From Natronosalvus caseinilyticus (GTDB taxonomy: Archaea; Halobacteriota; Halobacteria; Halobacteriales; Natrialbaceae), in contig NZ_CP071596.1 in the NCBI RefSeq assembly GCF_017357105.1, positions 3,100,001 to 3,164,000 on the forward strand: a DNA stretch of 64,000 nt, given 5' to 3'. A program made the position numbers and the translations under genes. The notes below the pieces were generated by a model. The model did no database searches. It was not told the DNA's origin and saw nothing but the letters and a program-made list of their open reading frames with translations. Position 1 is the stretch's first letter. Each line of letters starts with the position of its first letter. Of this stretch, positions 24,239 through 35,804 are shown in pieces.

Positions 24239-25639
24239 TTACTTCCCGCGAAGTTCGTCCATGTGGTCGATCCGACGCTGAACCAGGTCGGCTTTCCCGA
24301 TGTCGTGACGCACGTGCAGCCCTTCTTCGCCGGCGTCGGCGAGCGCGTCTTCCGCGATTCTCTCGGCTTCGGCGATGGTATCCGCGAGCCCGACGACGGC
24401 GAACGACCTCGAGGTGGTCGTGTAGATGCCGTCCTCGCGCTCGTCCTCGTCATCAGAACTCTCCGAGTTCTGATTGCCCGAAGAGTTCCACTCTTCGACG
24501 CTGGCGTAATAGATCAGGGCGTCTTCGGTGGTCTCTCGCGACTCGTCGCCGCTCGAGTCGTCCGTGGCCCCCGCCGCGCGCGCCACGCTCTCTTCGTCCA
24601 CCTGCACCTTCGCTCCCGCCTCGGGATCGGTGGGGTACCCCGCAGGAACCGCGTACTTACAGACCGTGGCTTGCTCGGCGAACTCGAGTTCGGGCAACGG
24701 ATCGCGGTTTCGGGCCGCGGTGAGGACCTCGAGGAAGTCGGTCTCGAGAACCGGCAGGGTGTTCATCGCCTCGGGGTCGCCGAAACGAGCGTTGAACTCG
24801 ACGACCTTTGGCCCCTCGGCGGTGAGCATGAACTGGCCGTAGAGGATGCCCTTGTACCCCTCGAGGGCGTCGACGGTCTCCTCGATGATGTCGACGGCAG
24901 CCTCGTAATCGGCATCCGTCATGAACGGCAGTTCGCGCGTCGCGTCCGAATAGCTCCCCATGCCGCCGGTGTTCGGCCCCTCGTCGCCCTCGTAGGCACG
25001 CTTGTGGTCTTGCACCGCGGGTGCGGTGCGAACGTCGCCGTTGGCCACGAACGCCTGGACGGTGAACTCCTCGCCGACGAGTCGCTCCTCGAGGACGAGG
25101 CGGTCGTAGTCGGACTCCCGGATGTACTCCTTGCCCTCCTCCGCGGTTACCTGGTCCCCGATGACCTTGACGCCTTTCCCGCCCGTGAGTCCGGCGGGCT
25201 TGATCACGAGGTCCCCGTCGTAGCTGTCGATGTAGTCGCAGGCGGCCTCGCCGTCGTCGAACGTCTCGAAGTCGGGACAGCCCGAGATGCTGTTCTCCTG
25301 CATGAACCGGCGCTGAAAGGCCTTGTCCGTCTCGATTTTCGCCTCGGCTTGGTTCGGCCCGAACGCGTAGACGCCCGCGTTCTCGAGCGCGTCGGCCACG
25401 CCGGCCTGGAGCGGCGCTTCCGGACCGACGACAGCAATGGTCGCGTCGATGGACCGGGCGTACTCGACCACCGCGTCGGGATCGGTCGTCTCGAGCGTCT
25501 CGAACCCGCTCGCCAGGTCGGCGATTCCCGGGTTTCGGTTCCCCGCGCAGGCGTACAGGTCGGCCTCGCTGTCGGCTAGGGCGCGCGCGATGGCGTGTTC
25601 GCGCCCGCCGCCCCCGATCAGCAGTACGTGTTCGCGCAT
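24239..25639 (-). CDS. purD: Phosphoribosylamine-glycine ligase
   Basis: A 466-residue ATP-grasp enzyme catalysing step 2 of purine synthesis (phosphoribosylamine + glycine + ATP to GAR). N-domain with GGGGREHAIARAL at residue 9; ATP-grasp region with IKPAGLTGGKGVKVIGD and LVLEERLVGEEFTV; and EFNARFGDPEAMNTLP, the metal-binding signature. The C-domain has an acidic haloarchaeal insert (about 385-405, DDSSGDESRETTED). It is divergent from thyA. Confidence 0.96.
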   Translation of the reverse strand: MREHVLLIGGGGREHAIARALADSEADLYACAGNRNPGIADLASGFETLETTDPDAVVEYARSIDATIAVVGPEAPLQAGVADALENAGVYAFGPNQAEAKIETDKAFQRRFMQENSISGCPDFETFDDGEAACDYIDSYDGDLVIKPAGLTGGKGVKVIGDQVTAEEGKEYIRESDYDRLVLEERLVGEEFTVQAFVANGDVRTAPAVQDHKRAYEGDEGPNTGGMGSYSDATRELPFMTDADYEAAVDIIEETVDALEGYKGILYGQFMLTAEGPKVVEFNARFGDPEAMNTLPVLETDFLEVLTAARNRDPLPELEFAEQATVCKYAVPAGYPTDPEAGAKVQVDEESVARAAGATDDSSGDESRETTEDALIYYASVEEWNSSGNQNSESSDDEDEREDGIYTTTSRSFAVVGLADTIAEAERIAEDALADAGEEGLHVRHDIGKADLVQRRIDHMDELRGK

Positions 25640-25820
25640 GGTCGAAATCGGTACGCAGGAACCTGTAAAGGTTGTCCTTTCTCGAGACCCGTCTGTACAC
25701 GAACGTGCCTTGTTGAGCGCCCGCTCGTCGATCGCGTCCTGGGTCGGCCGACCCCGTCGAGCGGTCGGACTCGACTCGGATGGATCACGATTATAGGCAT
25801 CCGCTCGAAACCCAGTCTCA

Positions 25821-26900
25821 ATGCAACAGTACCTCGACCTCGTCGATTCGGTGCTCTCGGAGGGCGCCTACAAGCCCAACCGGACCGGCGTCGACACGAT
25901 CTCGTCGTTCAGTCAGCACTACGAGATCGATCTCGCCGCAGGCTACCCACTCCTGACGACCAAAAAAATGGACGGCTACCGCTGGAACTCGATGATCCAC
26001 GAGATGTGCTGGTACCTCTCGGGCGAGGAGCACATTCGCGACCTGCGCGAGGAGACGAAGATATGGGACGCCTGGGCCGACGACGATGGGCGACTCGACA
26101 CGGCCTACGGTCGCTTCTGGCGCCGGTTTCCGATTCCCGACGACGAGAGCCGGCTCGAGGGCGAGACATGGGCGGACGCCGCGTCTGGATCCGCGGACGC
26201 CGCCCCCGACGACGTCGCCAGTGGAGAGCCCGTCGGAAGCCAGTGGGTCACTCGTGAGGCCGACGGCCGTCAGACCTTCGACCAACTTCAGTACGTGATC
26301 GACCAGCTTTCGGACAACCCGAACTCCCGTCGACTGGTCGTCAACGCCTGGCACCCCGCGAACGCCGCCGTCTCGACGCTTCCACCCTGTCACTACTCCT
26401 TCGTCTTCAACGTCCAAGGCGACCGACTCAACTGCCACCTCACCCAGCGCTCGGGTGACGTGGCCCTCGGCATCCCGTTCAACATCGCAGCCTACGCGCT
26501 GCTGACGAACGTCGTCGCTCAGCAGACGGGCCTCGAGGCGGGCACTTTCGGCCACACCATCGTCGACGCCCACGTCTACTGTGGGACCGGCGAGCGCGGC
26601 GCGTGGTACGCGGACAACCTCGAGGCGCTGCAGGATCGCCTGGCCGCGGTCGACCCTCGAGAGGACCGCGAGGCCTACGCCGACGTCCGCGAGTGGCTCC
26701 TCGAGGAAGCCCCGGACGAAGCCGAGGGCGAGGAACGGTACGATCACGTCCCCAATCTGCTTCGCCAGTGTACGCGTGAGCCCCTCGAGCGCCCGCGGTT
26801 GCAACTCGCGGACGTGACGATCGACGACCTCTCGGCCGACGACGTCGAACTGGTCGACTACGAGTCCCACGACGGACTTCGGTTCGCGGTTGCCGAATGA
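25821..26900 (+). CDS. thyA: Thymidylate synthase (ThyA)
   Basis: A 359-residue ThyA that makes dTMP from dUMP using methylene-tetrahydrofolate, yielding dihydrofolate. Motifs seen: SDNPNSRRLVVNAWHP, active Cys190 in PPCHYSF, and the dUMP-binding RSGDVALGIPFNIAAY. Two insertions relative to the 264-residue bacterial enzyme (about 40 residues after residue 100, and about 40 in the segment around residues 265-305) enlarge the protein. Its stop overlaps the folA start in ATGA. Confidence 0.96.
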   Translation: MQQYLDLVDSVLSEGAYKPNRTGVDTISSFSQHYEIDLAAGYPLLTTKKMDGYRWNSMIHEMCWYLSGEEHIRDLREETKIWDAWADDDGRLDTAYGRFWRRFPIPDDESRLEGETWADAASGSADAAPDDVASGEPVGSQWVTREADGRQTFDQLQYVIDQLSDNPNSRRLVVNAWHPANAAVSTLPPCHYSFVFNVQGDRLNCHLTQRSGDVALGIPFNIAAYALLTNVVAQQTGLEAGTFGHTIVDAHVYCGTGERGAWYADNLEALQDRLAAVDPREDREAYADVREWLLEEAPDEAEGEERYDHVPNLLRQCTREPLERPRLQLADVTIDDLSADDVELVDYESHDGLRFAVAE

Positions 26901-27445
26901 CGGGGTCGTCGCCTGATCCCGACTCGGCCCTCGAGACCGACCTCGAACTCGTGGGCATCGTCGCCGTGGCCGAGAACGGTATCATCGGCCGCGACGGCGA
27001 GATGCCCTGGCACGTCCCCGAGGACCTTGCTCACTTCAAGCGCTGGACGACGGGCCACCCAGTCATCATGGGTCGCGTGACCTACGAGGGAATCCTCGAG
27101 GGACTGGGCGAGCCCCTGCCGGAACGAACCTCCATCGTCCTCACGAGCCGAGACCTCGAGACGCCCGAAAACGTCACCGTCGCGCACGGACTCGAGGCTG
27201 CGCTCGAGGCGGCCAAACGCGCCGCAGAGGAGCGCCACGACGGCACCGAACGGACGTTCGTCGCGGGGGGCGCCACGGTCTACGAGCAGTTCCTGCCTGC
27301 GCTCGACCGACTGGTCGTCACCAAGATTCGGGATCGTCCCGAAGGTGACACCTCCTTTCCGGAGTGTGACCGCGAGGCGTGGACCGAAGTCGAGCGCGAC
27401 GACCGTGACGGCTTCTCGTTCCTCGAGTACGTCAGGCGGTCCTGA
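26897..27445 (+). CDS. folA: Dihydrofolate reductase
   Basis: A 182-residue DHFR that regenerates tetrahydrofolate after ThyA. Motifs: VGIVAVAENGIIGRDGEMPW (the catalytic Asp/Glu region near residue 25-45), VIMGRVTYEGI, and FVAGGATVYEQFLPAL. Start overlaps thyA (ATGA), so both are one coupled operon. Length is close to the usual 160-180 residues, with an acidic haloarchaeal N-terminus. Confidence 0.95.
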   Translation: MTGSSPDPDSALETDLELVGIVAVAENGIIGRDGEMPWHVPEDLAHFKRWTTGHPVIMGRVTYEGILEGLGEPLPERTSIVLTSRDLETPENVTVAHGLEAALEAAKRAAEERHDGTERTFVAGGATVYEQFLPALDRLVVTKIRDRPEGDTSFPECDREAWTEVERDDRDGFSFLEYVRRS

Positions 27446-27688
27446 ATCGTCGGGCGAGGCCGCGGGCGTGCGATGTTCGGAGTACGCGCCGCCCGAGACC
27501 GGAGGTTGGCGACGCTCGAGGGTGCTCGCCGCACGAGGATGCGAAACTCGCGTCGCCGTCGAGAGAGGCGGTGCTCGTTCCCGACGAATCGTCAGCAATA
27601 TAGCCGCTTTTCGAACGTGTTCGGCAAGATTTGCACCGGGATATCGATAGGTTCACACCCGCCTATTTCCTCAGTTTAACCAATATCG
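27446..27688. other. Intergenic region before aconitase
   Basis: A 243-bp spacer with no credible gene. The segment CAGCAATATAGCC at about 27592-27604 is a weak TATA-like candidate on the plus strand and CCTATTTCCTCAGTTTAACC lies just before the aconitase start. I see nothing else in it. Confidence 0.4.
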
Positions 27689-30424
<2,736 letters not shown>

Positions 30425-30473
30425 GCTCTCGAGGCTCGAGGCTGGAGAACGCATCGTTCGGCGATGTGATCGA

Positions 30474-30478
30474 TTTTT
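30474..30478 (+). terminator. Oligo-T terminator after aconitase
   Basis: A T5 tract about 50 bp after the stop, in GATCGATTTTTCTG, is the first T-run downstream of acn and is a plausible termination site. Confidence 0.3.
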
Positions 30479-30613
30479 CTGACTCTGTTGAAATAGTTGG
30501 TGAGAGACATGATGTGGCTGCTGAATATAGAGGATGAGTTCAGCACGGTGCCCACGTTCATTTCACATGTTCAGGCCGAAACCAACCAACACAGTCGGAT
30601 GCTTACTATTCAA

Positions 30614-30982
30614 CTACGATTCCTTCTTCTCCTCTCTTGAAAAATAACGAGGTTTCGCTTCTACTGTGTCAATCTTGATCCCCTCTCGTTCATCTGGAAT
30701 CTCTTCAATAGACTCTGTATTGATGAGTTCTATTTCCACTTTAAACGGATTGTCCCCTGTGGTCTTCTGGTCATTTTTCGTATAGGCGACTCGTGTGATA
30801 TTTGGATTCGATTGATATTCCTCCGCCAGCTCATCTACTACTCGTTTAATTTGCTGGAAATGTTCAAACCACTCTTTGGTCACTTCCTTTGTTTCGATTA
30901 CTTCATCACTTCGATATGCATACGGAATTGTGACGTACTCTTGTTTGGTGTCACCTTTTTCTTGCTTGTCGTTCTCTCCCAT
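30614..30982 (-). CDS. AT-rich orphan protein, possible stand-alone N-terminal domain
   Basis: A 122-residue protein, visibly richer in Lys, Ile, Asn and Tyr and less acidic than its neighbours (for example IPYAYRSDEVIETKEVTKEW). The codons are A/T-ending, unlike flanking genes, so recent transfer is likely. Its C-terminal part (NPFKVEIELINTESIEEI then IDTVEAKPRYF) resembles the small domain that precedes trypsin-like peptidases in some archaea; the peptidase part is absent, so it may be a truncated fragment. This likeness is an impression only. Confidence 0.6.
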   Translation of the reverse strand: MGENDKQEKGDTKQEYVTIPYAYRSDEVIETKEVTKEWFEHFQQIKRVVDELAEEYQSNPNITRVAYTKNDQKTTGDNPFKVEIELINTESIEEIPDEREGIKIDTVEAKPRYFSREEKKES

Positions 30983-31220
30983 ACAGGTGTAATCTTCAGA
31001 CGTAGGAATAGATGTTACGGGTCTTTCATTTGGATATCATGATATTGCCAGCCTGTACTGACCGACCATCACCTTCGCAGATCGGGCCAAACCTCGTGCA
31101 ACATTCGCGCCCTGTATTCAGCAATCATCCCGAAACGTATCACCGACCGAGGGGTTCGACAAGCCCGTTTACTGTATTTTCTTGCTGGCTCGGTAGCCAC
31201 GGACTCGAGGCGTACGCCGC
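30983..31220. other. AT-rich spacer upstream of the orphan gene
   Basis: About 240 bp between the divergent orphan gene and DUF255 promoter. It has low GC, poly-T runs and TGATATTG-like sequence, consistent with a transferred islet. No gene or RNA is evident. Confidence 0.4.
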
Positions 31221-31228
31221 GCTTTTAC
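31221..31228 (+). promoter_or_regulatory. TATA-like promoter of the DUF255 gene
   Basis: GCTTTTAC lies about 27 bp before the ATG, suggesting a leaderless transcript. Confidence 0.45.
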
Positions 31229-31252
31229 AGCGCCCGAACGTAGACGACGGTA

Positions 31253-33433
31253 ATGAACACACCCACCGAGCGCAACCGCCTCGAGGACGCGGCCAGTCCC
31301 TACCTGCGCCAGCACGCGGACAATCCCGTCAACTGGCAGCCCTGGGACGAACAGGCCCTCGAGACGGCCAAGGAGCACGACGTCCCGATCTTCCTCTCGA
31401 TCGGATACTCGGCCTGTCACTGGTGTCACGTCATGGCCGACGAGAGCTTCGAGGACGACGGTGTCGCCGAGTTACTCAACGAGCACTTCGTCCCGATCAA
31501 GGTCGACCGCGAGGAGCGCCCGGACGTCGACAGCATCTACATGACCGTCTGCCAGCAGGTCACCGGCCGCGGCGGCTGGCCGCTGTCGGCGTGGCTCACC
31601 CCCGACGGCCGCCCGTTCTACGTCGGGACCTACTTCCCGAAGGAACCCCAGCGCGGCATGCCCGGCTTCCGGGACCTGCTCGAGAACATCGCCCACTCGT
31701 GGGAGGTCGACCGCGATGAGATGGAAAATCGGGCGGACCAGTGGACGGCCGCGGCGAGCGACCAGCTCGAGGCCACGCCCTCGCCCCCGGAGGGCGTCGA
31801 GACGCCGGGCAGCGAGTTGCTCGAGTCGGCCGCGGGGACGGCCCTCCGCGGCGTCGACGAACAGTACGGTGGCTGGGGCTCGAGCGGCCCGAAGTTCCCC
31901 CAACCCGCGCGGCTCCACCTCCTGCTGCGGGCGGCCGACCGGACGGGCCGAAGGCAGTACCTCGAGGCGGCGGTCAGGACCCTCGACGCGATGGCGGGCG
32001 GCGGGCTGTACGACCACGTCGGCGACGGCTTCCACCGCTACTGCGTCGACCGGGACTGGACGGTGCCCCACTTCGAGAAGATGCTCTACGACAACGCCGA
32101 GCTGACGCGTGCCTACCTGGCAGCCTACCAGGCCGTCGGCGACGAGCGCTATGCGGACGTGGCCCGGCGGACCCTCGCGTTCGTCGAGCGCGAACTGACC
32201 CACGAGGACGGGGGCTTCTTCAGCACGCTCGACGCCCAGAGCGAGACCGAGGCCGGCGAGCGCGAGGAGGGCGCGTTCTACGTCTGGACGCCCGACGAGA
32301 TTCGGGACGCGCTCTCGGGTCTGAATCCTCGAGACGAAATCGACGCCGAACTCGACCTCGAGCTCGACCAGGACACGCTCACCGAACTCGTCTGTGACCG
32401 GTACGGCGTCACTTCCGGCGGTAACTTCGAGGGACAAACGGTGCTCACGCTCTCGACCTCGCGATCGGACCTGGCCGAGGAGTACGACCTCGAGCCGTCG
32501 GCGGTCGAGACGGTACTCGAGGCCGCCCGGGATCGGTTGTTCGAGGCTCGCGAGGAGCGTCCGCGACCGAATCGTGACGAGAAGGTGCTCGCCGGCTGGA
32601 ACGGCCTGATGATCGCCGCGTTCGCGGAGGCGGCGATCGTGCTCGGTGACGACGCGTACGCCGAGACGGCCACCGAGGCGCTGGCGTTCGTTCGCGAGCA
32701 CCTCTGGAACGCCGACGACGGCACCCTGAACCGGCGGTACGAGGACGGCGAGATCGGTATCGACGGCTACCTCGAGGACTATGCGTTCCTCGCTCGGGCG
32801 TCACTCACATGTTACGAGGCGACGGGCGACCTCGAGCACCTCTCGTTTGCGCTCGAGCTGGCTCGAGCTATCGAGTCCGAGTTCTGGGACGCCGATCAGG
32901 AAACGCTGTACTTTACCCCCTCTAGCGGGGAGTCGCTGGTCACGCGGCCCCAGGAACTCACCGACGCCTCGACGCCCTCGTCGACGGGGGTTGCCGTCGA
33001 GACGCTGCTCGCGCTCGAGCACGTCGCCAACGAATCGTTCGGTGCGGTTGCGGAGTCGGTCCTCGAAACCCACGCCAGCCGGATGCGCTCGAGCCCACTC
33101 GAGTACACCTCGCTCGTGCTCGCGGCTGATCGACTCACGACCGGTTCGCTCGAGTTGACGGTTGCCGCGGACGAGGTTCCGCGGGACTGGCGCGACGAAA
33201 TCGGTTCGACGTTCCTCCCGGACCGCCTGCTCGCCAGACGGCCGCCGACCGACGACGGACTCGAGGCCTGGCTCGAACGACTCGACCTTGCGGAGGCGCC
33301 GCCGATCTGGGCCGGACGCGAGGCGAGAGACGGCGAACCGACGCTCTACGCCTGCCGCCAGCGGACCTGCTCACCGCCCAGCCACGACGTCGACGAGGCG
33401 CTCGAGTGGCTACTGGGGAATTCCGAGAACTGA
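31253..33433 (+). CDS. DUF255 thioredoxin-domain protein (YyaL/SPATA20 type)
   Basis: A 726-residue two-part protein. Residues about 1-160 are a thioredoxin-like domain with the redox motif C55-H-W-C58-H, in the family signature YSACHWCHVMADESF, preceded by SPYLRQHADNPVNWQPW. The rest (from about 190) is an alpha/alpha-barrel of six-hairpin glycosidase type with ARLHLLLRAADRTGR, GDGFHRYCVDRDWTVPHFEKMLYDNA and KVLAGWNGLMIAAFAEA. Relatives exist in bacteria and animals; the biochemical role is unknown. It is complete and of normal length. Confidence 0.93.
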   Translation: MNTPTERNRLEDAASPYLRQHADNPVNWQPWDEQALETAKEHDVPIFLSIGYSACHWCHVMADESFEDDGVAELLNEHFVPIKVDREERPDVDSIYMTVCQQVTGRGGWPLSAWLTPDGRPFYVGTYFPKEPQRGMPGFRDLLENIAHSWEVDRDEMENRADQWTAAASDQLEATPSPPEGVETPGSELLESAAGTALRGVDEQYGGWGSSGPKFPQPARLHLLLRAADRTGRRQYLEAAVRTLDAMAGGGLYDHVGDGFHRYCVDRDWTVPHFEKMLYDNAELTRAYLAAYQAVGDERYADVARRTLAFVERELTHEDGGFFSTLDAQSETEAGEREEGAFYVWTPDEIRDALSGLNPRDEIDAELDLELDQDTLTELVCDRYGVTSGGNFEGQTVLTLSTSRSDLAEEYDLEPSAVETVLEAARDRLFEAREERPRPNRDEKVLAGWNGLMIAAFAEAAIVLGDDAYAETATEALAFVREHLWNADDGTLNRRYEDGEIGIDGYLEDYAFLARASLTCYEATGDLEHLSFALELARAIESEFWDADQETLYFTPSSGESLVTRPQELTDASTPSSTGVAVETLLALEHVANESFGAVAESVLETHASRMRSSPLEYTSLVLAADRLTTGSLELTVAADEVPRDWRDEIGSTFLPDRLLARRPPTDDGLEAWLERLDLAEAPPIWAGREARDGEPTLYACRQRTCSPPSHDVDEALEWLLGNSEN

Positions 33434-33571
33434 CCGACACATCGGTCCGAATCCGGCAGAGGAGTCGATCGCCCTCGCTGCTCGATAATACTCACGCTCA
33501 CTCTCGTCCTCGTCCGCTCGAGCACGCTCACTTTCGTCTTCGTTCGCCCGATACCCTCACACAATTTTATA

Positions 33572-33585
33572 GATTATATATAAAA
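33572..33585 (+). promoter_or_regulatory. Strong AT-rich TATA-like region
   Basis: GATTATATATAAAAG stands out from GC-rich surroundings and is about 45-110 bp before the small zinc-ribbon gene on the plus strand. A palindromic ACACGTGT lies just after at about 33600. It is the likely promoter for that gene if translation starts at the upstream ATG. Confidence 0.4.
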
Positions 33586-33686
33586 GACGCACATTTTCAC
33601 ACGTGTGTCTAGAATTACTATTCTCAATGGCCGAACGTTCACAAAGTATTTACCGTCCGACCCGCGACTGCCGGACGAACGCCCAC

Positions 33687-33854
33687 ATGACACTGACTAC
33701 TCTCGCGGCGAACTGGATCCGGCGAATCTGGGCCCGTCATCGCCAGTCGTCTCTCTATCACGAGTGCCGTCGATGCGGGACGTCACTGAGCCACCCTCGA
33801 CACTCCTGCCCAGCGTGCGGGTCGGGTGACGTCGCTGCGATTTCTTTGCGATAG
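33687..33854 (+). CDS. Small zinc-ribbon protein
   Basis: A 55-residue basic protein with a classic rubredoxin-like zinc ribbon: CRRCGTSL near residue 29 and CPACGSGDV near 45. The N-terminal half (TLTTLAANWIRRIWARH) is an amphipathic basic helix. An in-frame ATG 60 bp upstream would lengthen it by 20 residues; which start is used is undecided. Small zinc-ribbon proteins are common in haloarchaea, with mostly unknown targets. Confidence 0.65.
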   Translation: MTLTTLAANWIRRIWARHRQSSLYHECRRCGTSLSHPRHSCPACGSGDVAAISLR

Positions 33855-33911
33855 GCTGTCTCGTGTCTGTCTGGTAGTGTCTCAGGCCGTCTCGTACCCG
33901 ACTGGTACGTC

Positions 33912-34277
33912 TCAGGCCGTCTCGAGCGCGCTTTCGATCTGTTCCGCGAGGTACACCGACGGAGGCAGCGACTCGCTCTCGACGAACCGGGTGACCTCTG
34001 TCCCGTCGTCGTCGAGCACGACGACCGTCGGAATGTACTCGACGTCGTAGTCGTCGACCTTCGGACCCTGCTTGTCCGTGTCGACGGCGAGTTCCTCGAT
34101 CCGGTCGTCCGGAACGTCGGCGGCCTCGAGCGCCGCCGCGAAGTCGGGCAGGAGCGCTCGGCAGTCCTTACACCAGTCGCCGCCCCAGACGAGGTACGTC
34201 AGGTCCTCGCGGTGGGCCGCGAGCGTGGAAACGGTGTCTTCGTAGGCGGCGCTGTCCCAGGTCGGGTTTGGTCGCAT
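33912..34277 (-). CDS. Thioredoxin-like protein
   Basis: A 121-residue thioredoxin-fold protein with active-site motif W-C-K-D-C (near residue 34) within YLVWGGDWCKDCRALLPDF. It has the cis-Pro before the strand in YIPTVVVLDDDG. The dipeptide in the motif (KD) differs from classic GP, so its redox potential may be unusual. It is oriented divergent to the cysteine synthase gene; the 138-bp gap would house both promoters. Confidence 0.85.
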   Translation of the reverse strand: MRPNPTWDSAAYEDTVSTLAAHREDLTYLVWGGDWCKDCRALLPDFAAALEAADVPDDRIEELAVDTDKQGPKVDDYDVEYIPTVVVLDDDGTEVTRFVESESLPPSVYLAEQIESALETA

Positions 34278-34415
34278 CGTCTCGAGTGTCACGAGCGATA
34301 GTTTCGACGCGAACGGCTTAACGGATTTGTTCGTGCCGTCCCGTTCTATTTCGTCACCGGCACGTCCTGCCGGGGTCCGCCACGCGTTTACCGCTCGAGT
34401 TCCTACCGATGGACG

Positions 34416-35402
34416 ATGAAAGGCAGTATCCTGGACACGATCGGATCGCCGCTGGTCCAGGTCGACTCGCCCGAGGGGGTGACGGTCGCCGCCAAGATCG
34501 AGTCGTTCAACCCCGGCGGATCGGCCAAGGACCGCCCCGCACTGGCGATGGTCCGGGCCGCCGAGCGCGACGGACGGCTCGAGCCGGGCGACCGTCTCGT
34601 CGAACCGACGAGCGGCAACACGGGCATCGGCCTCGCGCTCGTCGCGGCCGCCCGGGGCTACGACCTGACGATCGTGATGCCAGCCTCGAAGTCCGAGGAA
34701 CGGCGCCGGATCATGGCCGCCTACGGGACCGACCTCGAGCTCGTCGACGGTGACATGACCGACGCTCGCGAGCGTGCCGACGAACTCGAGGCCGACGGCG
34801 CCGTTCAGCTTGGACAGTTCGAGAACGCGGCGAACCCCGAGGCCCACTACCGGACGACCGGCGAGGAGATCGTCGACCAGGTCGGCGAGCGCACGGTCGA
34901 CGTCTTCGTCGCCGGCGTCGGCACCGGCGGGACGCTCTCTGGCGTCGGCCGTCGGCTTCGCGAGGAGTTCCCCGACGTGGAGATTGTCGCCGTCGAACCT
35001 GAACGCAACGCCGTGCTCTCGACGGGGGTGCCCGGAAACGACGAGTTCCAGGGCATGGGCCCCGGCTTCGTCAGCGACAACCTCGACACCGATCTGATCG
35101 ACCGCGTCGAGACTGTCGCACTCGAGGACGCCGAGGACGAGTGTCGTCGCCTCGCCCGCGAGGAAGGGGTCCTCGTCGGCCAGTCGAGCGGCGCGACGAG
35201 TCTGGTCTCGCAGAAGGTGGCTCGCGAGGTGGCCGATCCCGACCTCGAGTGTCCGGAACTCCCCGATGTGTTTGACGGCCCGCTCACGCCGGCGACCCAG
35301 ACCCGGACCGACGGCGGTCAGACGGAAGACGACTGCCCGATGGTCGTCACCGTCTTCTGGGACAGCGGGGAACGATATCTCTCGACGGGGCTGTTCGACT
35401 GA
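34416..35402 (+). CDS. cysK: Cysteine synthase (PLP-dependent)
   Basis: A 328-residue fold-type II enzyme forming cysteine from O-acetylserine (or O-phosphoserine) and sulfide. The PLP Lys38 is in SFNPGGSAKDRPAL, the phosphate loop is VGTGGTLSGVG (residues about 167-177), and the substrate loop is EPTSGNTGIGLAL. The usual active-site lid QFENAANPEAHYRTTG is present. The C-terminus carries an extra acidic extension (TQTRTDGGQTEDDC). Adjacent genes for thioredoxin and the SufS-SufU fusion suggest a sulfur/cysteine neighbourhood. Confidence 0.94.
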   Translation: MKGSILDTIGSPLVQVDSPEGVTVAAKIESFNPGGSAKDRPALAMVRAAERDGRLEPGDRLVEPTSGNTGIGLALVAAARGYDLTIVMPASKSEERRRIMAAYGTDLELVDGDMTDARERADELEADGAVQLGQFENAANPEAHYRTTGEEIVDQVGERTVDVFVAGVGTGGTLSGVGRRLREEFPDVEIVAVEPERNAVLSTGVPGNDEFQGMGPGFVSDNLDTDLIDRVETVALEDAEDECRRLAREEGVLVGQSSGATSLVSQKVAREVADPDLECPELPDVFDGPLTPATQTRTDGGQTEDDCPMVVTVFWDSGERYLSTGLFD

Positions 35403-35492
35403 CGGTTCCGATTTCTGCCGGGATCGGCACCACGAACGTCGCTGCGCGCGTATTCCTCGCTCGCCCTCGAGGCGTCCGTCTCGACGGGCGAC

Positions 35493-35693
35493 TTACGTGT
35501 CGATGTGATGGACTGCGTTCGGGGAGAGGAGTCGACCGGTGGGAAGTTCGACCCATCCGTTCGCTAGCAGTCGAACGTCCCCTTCGTGCAGGATCGTTTC
35601 CTGCTCGAGATCTCCGTACACGACCGCGTCCTGATACTCCCGTCCGAGTCCGTCGACGAGTTCCTTCCACGCTGGCTCGGTCGAGATGACCAT
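35493..35693 (-). CDS. Small haloarchaeal protein of unknown function
   Basis: A 66-residue acidic protein beginning MVISTEPAWKELVDGLGREY and containing LANGWVELPTGRLLSPNAVHHI. It has codon bias typical of genuine genes and is convergent with cysK. I recognise no domain; the conserved-looking core may be a small beta-rich fold. Confidence 0.55.
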   Translation of the reverse strand: MVISTEPAWKELVDGLGREYQDAVVYGDLEQETILHEGDVRLLANGWVELPTGRLLSPNAVHHIDT

Positions 35694-35804
35694 GGAGTGT
35701 GTTTCTCGAGCGGGTTAGTGAATGTTCGGTCGTTGTGTGTATCCGCAACGAACCGACGAGCCGACGAACCGACGAAATCCGGTCGAGCGACGGTAAAGCT
35801 CGAG

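Noticed and set aside
24221-25579. A 452-codon plus-strand frame over purD
   Set aside because: This is the mirror of purD, whose ATP-grasp motifs are clear on the other strand; GC-rich genomes give such long antisense frames.
30614-30982. Pseudogene call for the AT-rich orphan gene
   Set aside because: The frame is open and has an ATG start; without a full-length homologue truncation cannot be shown.
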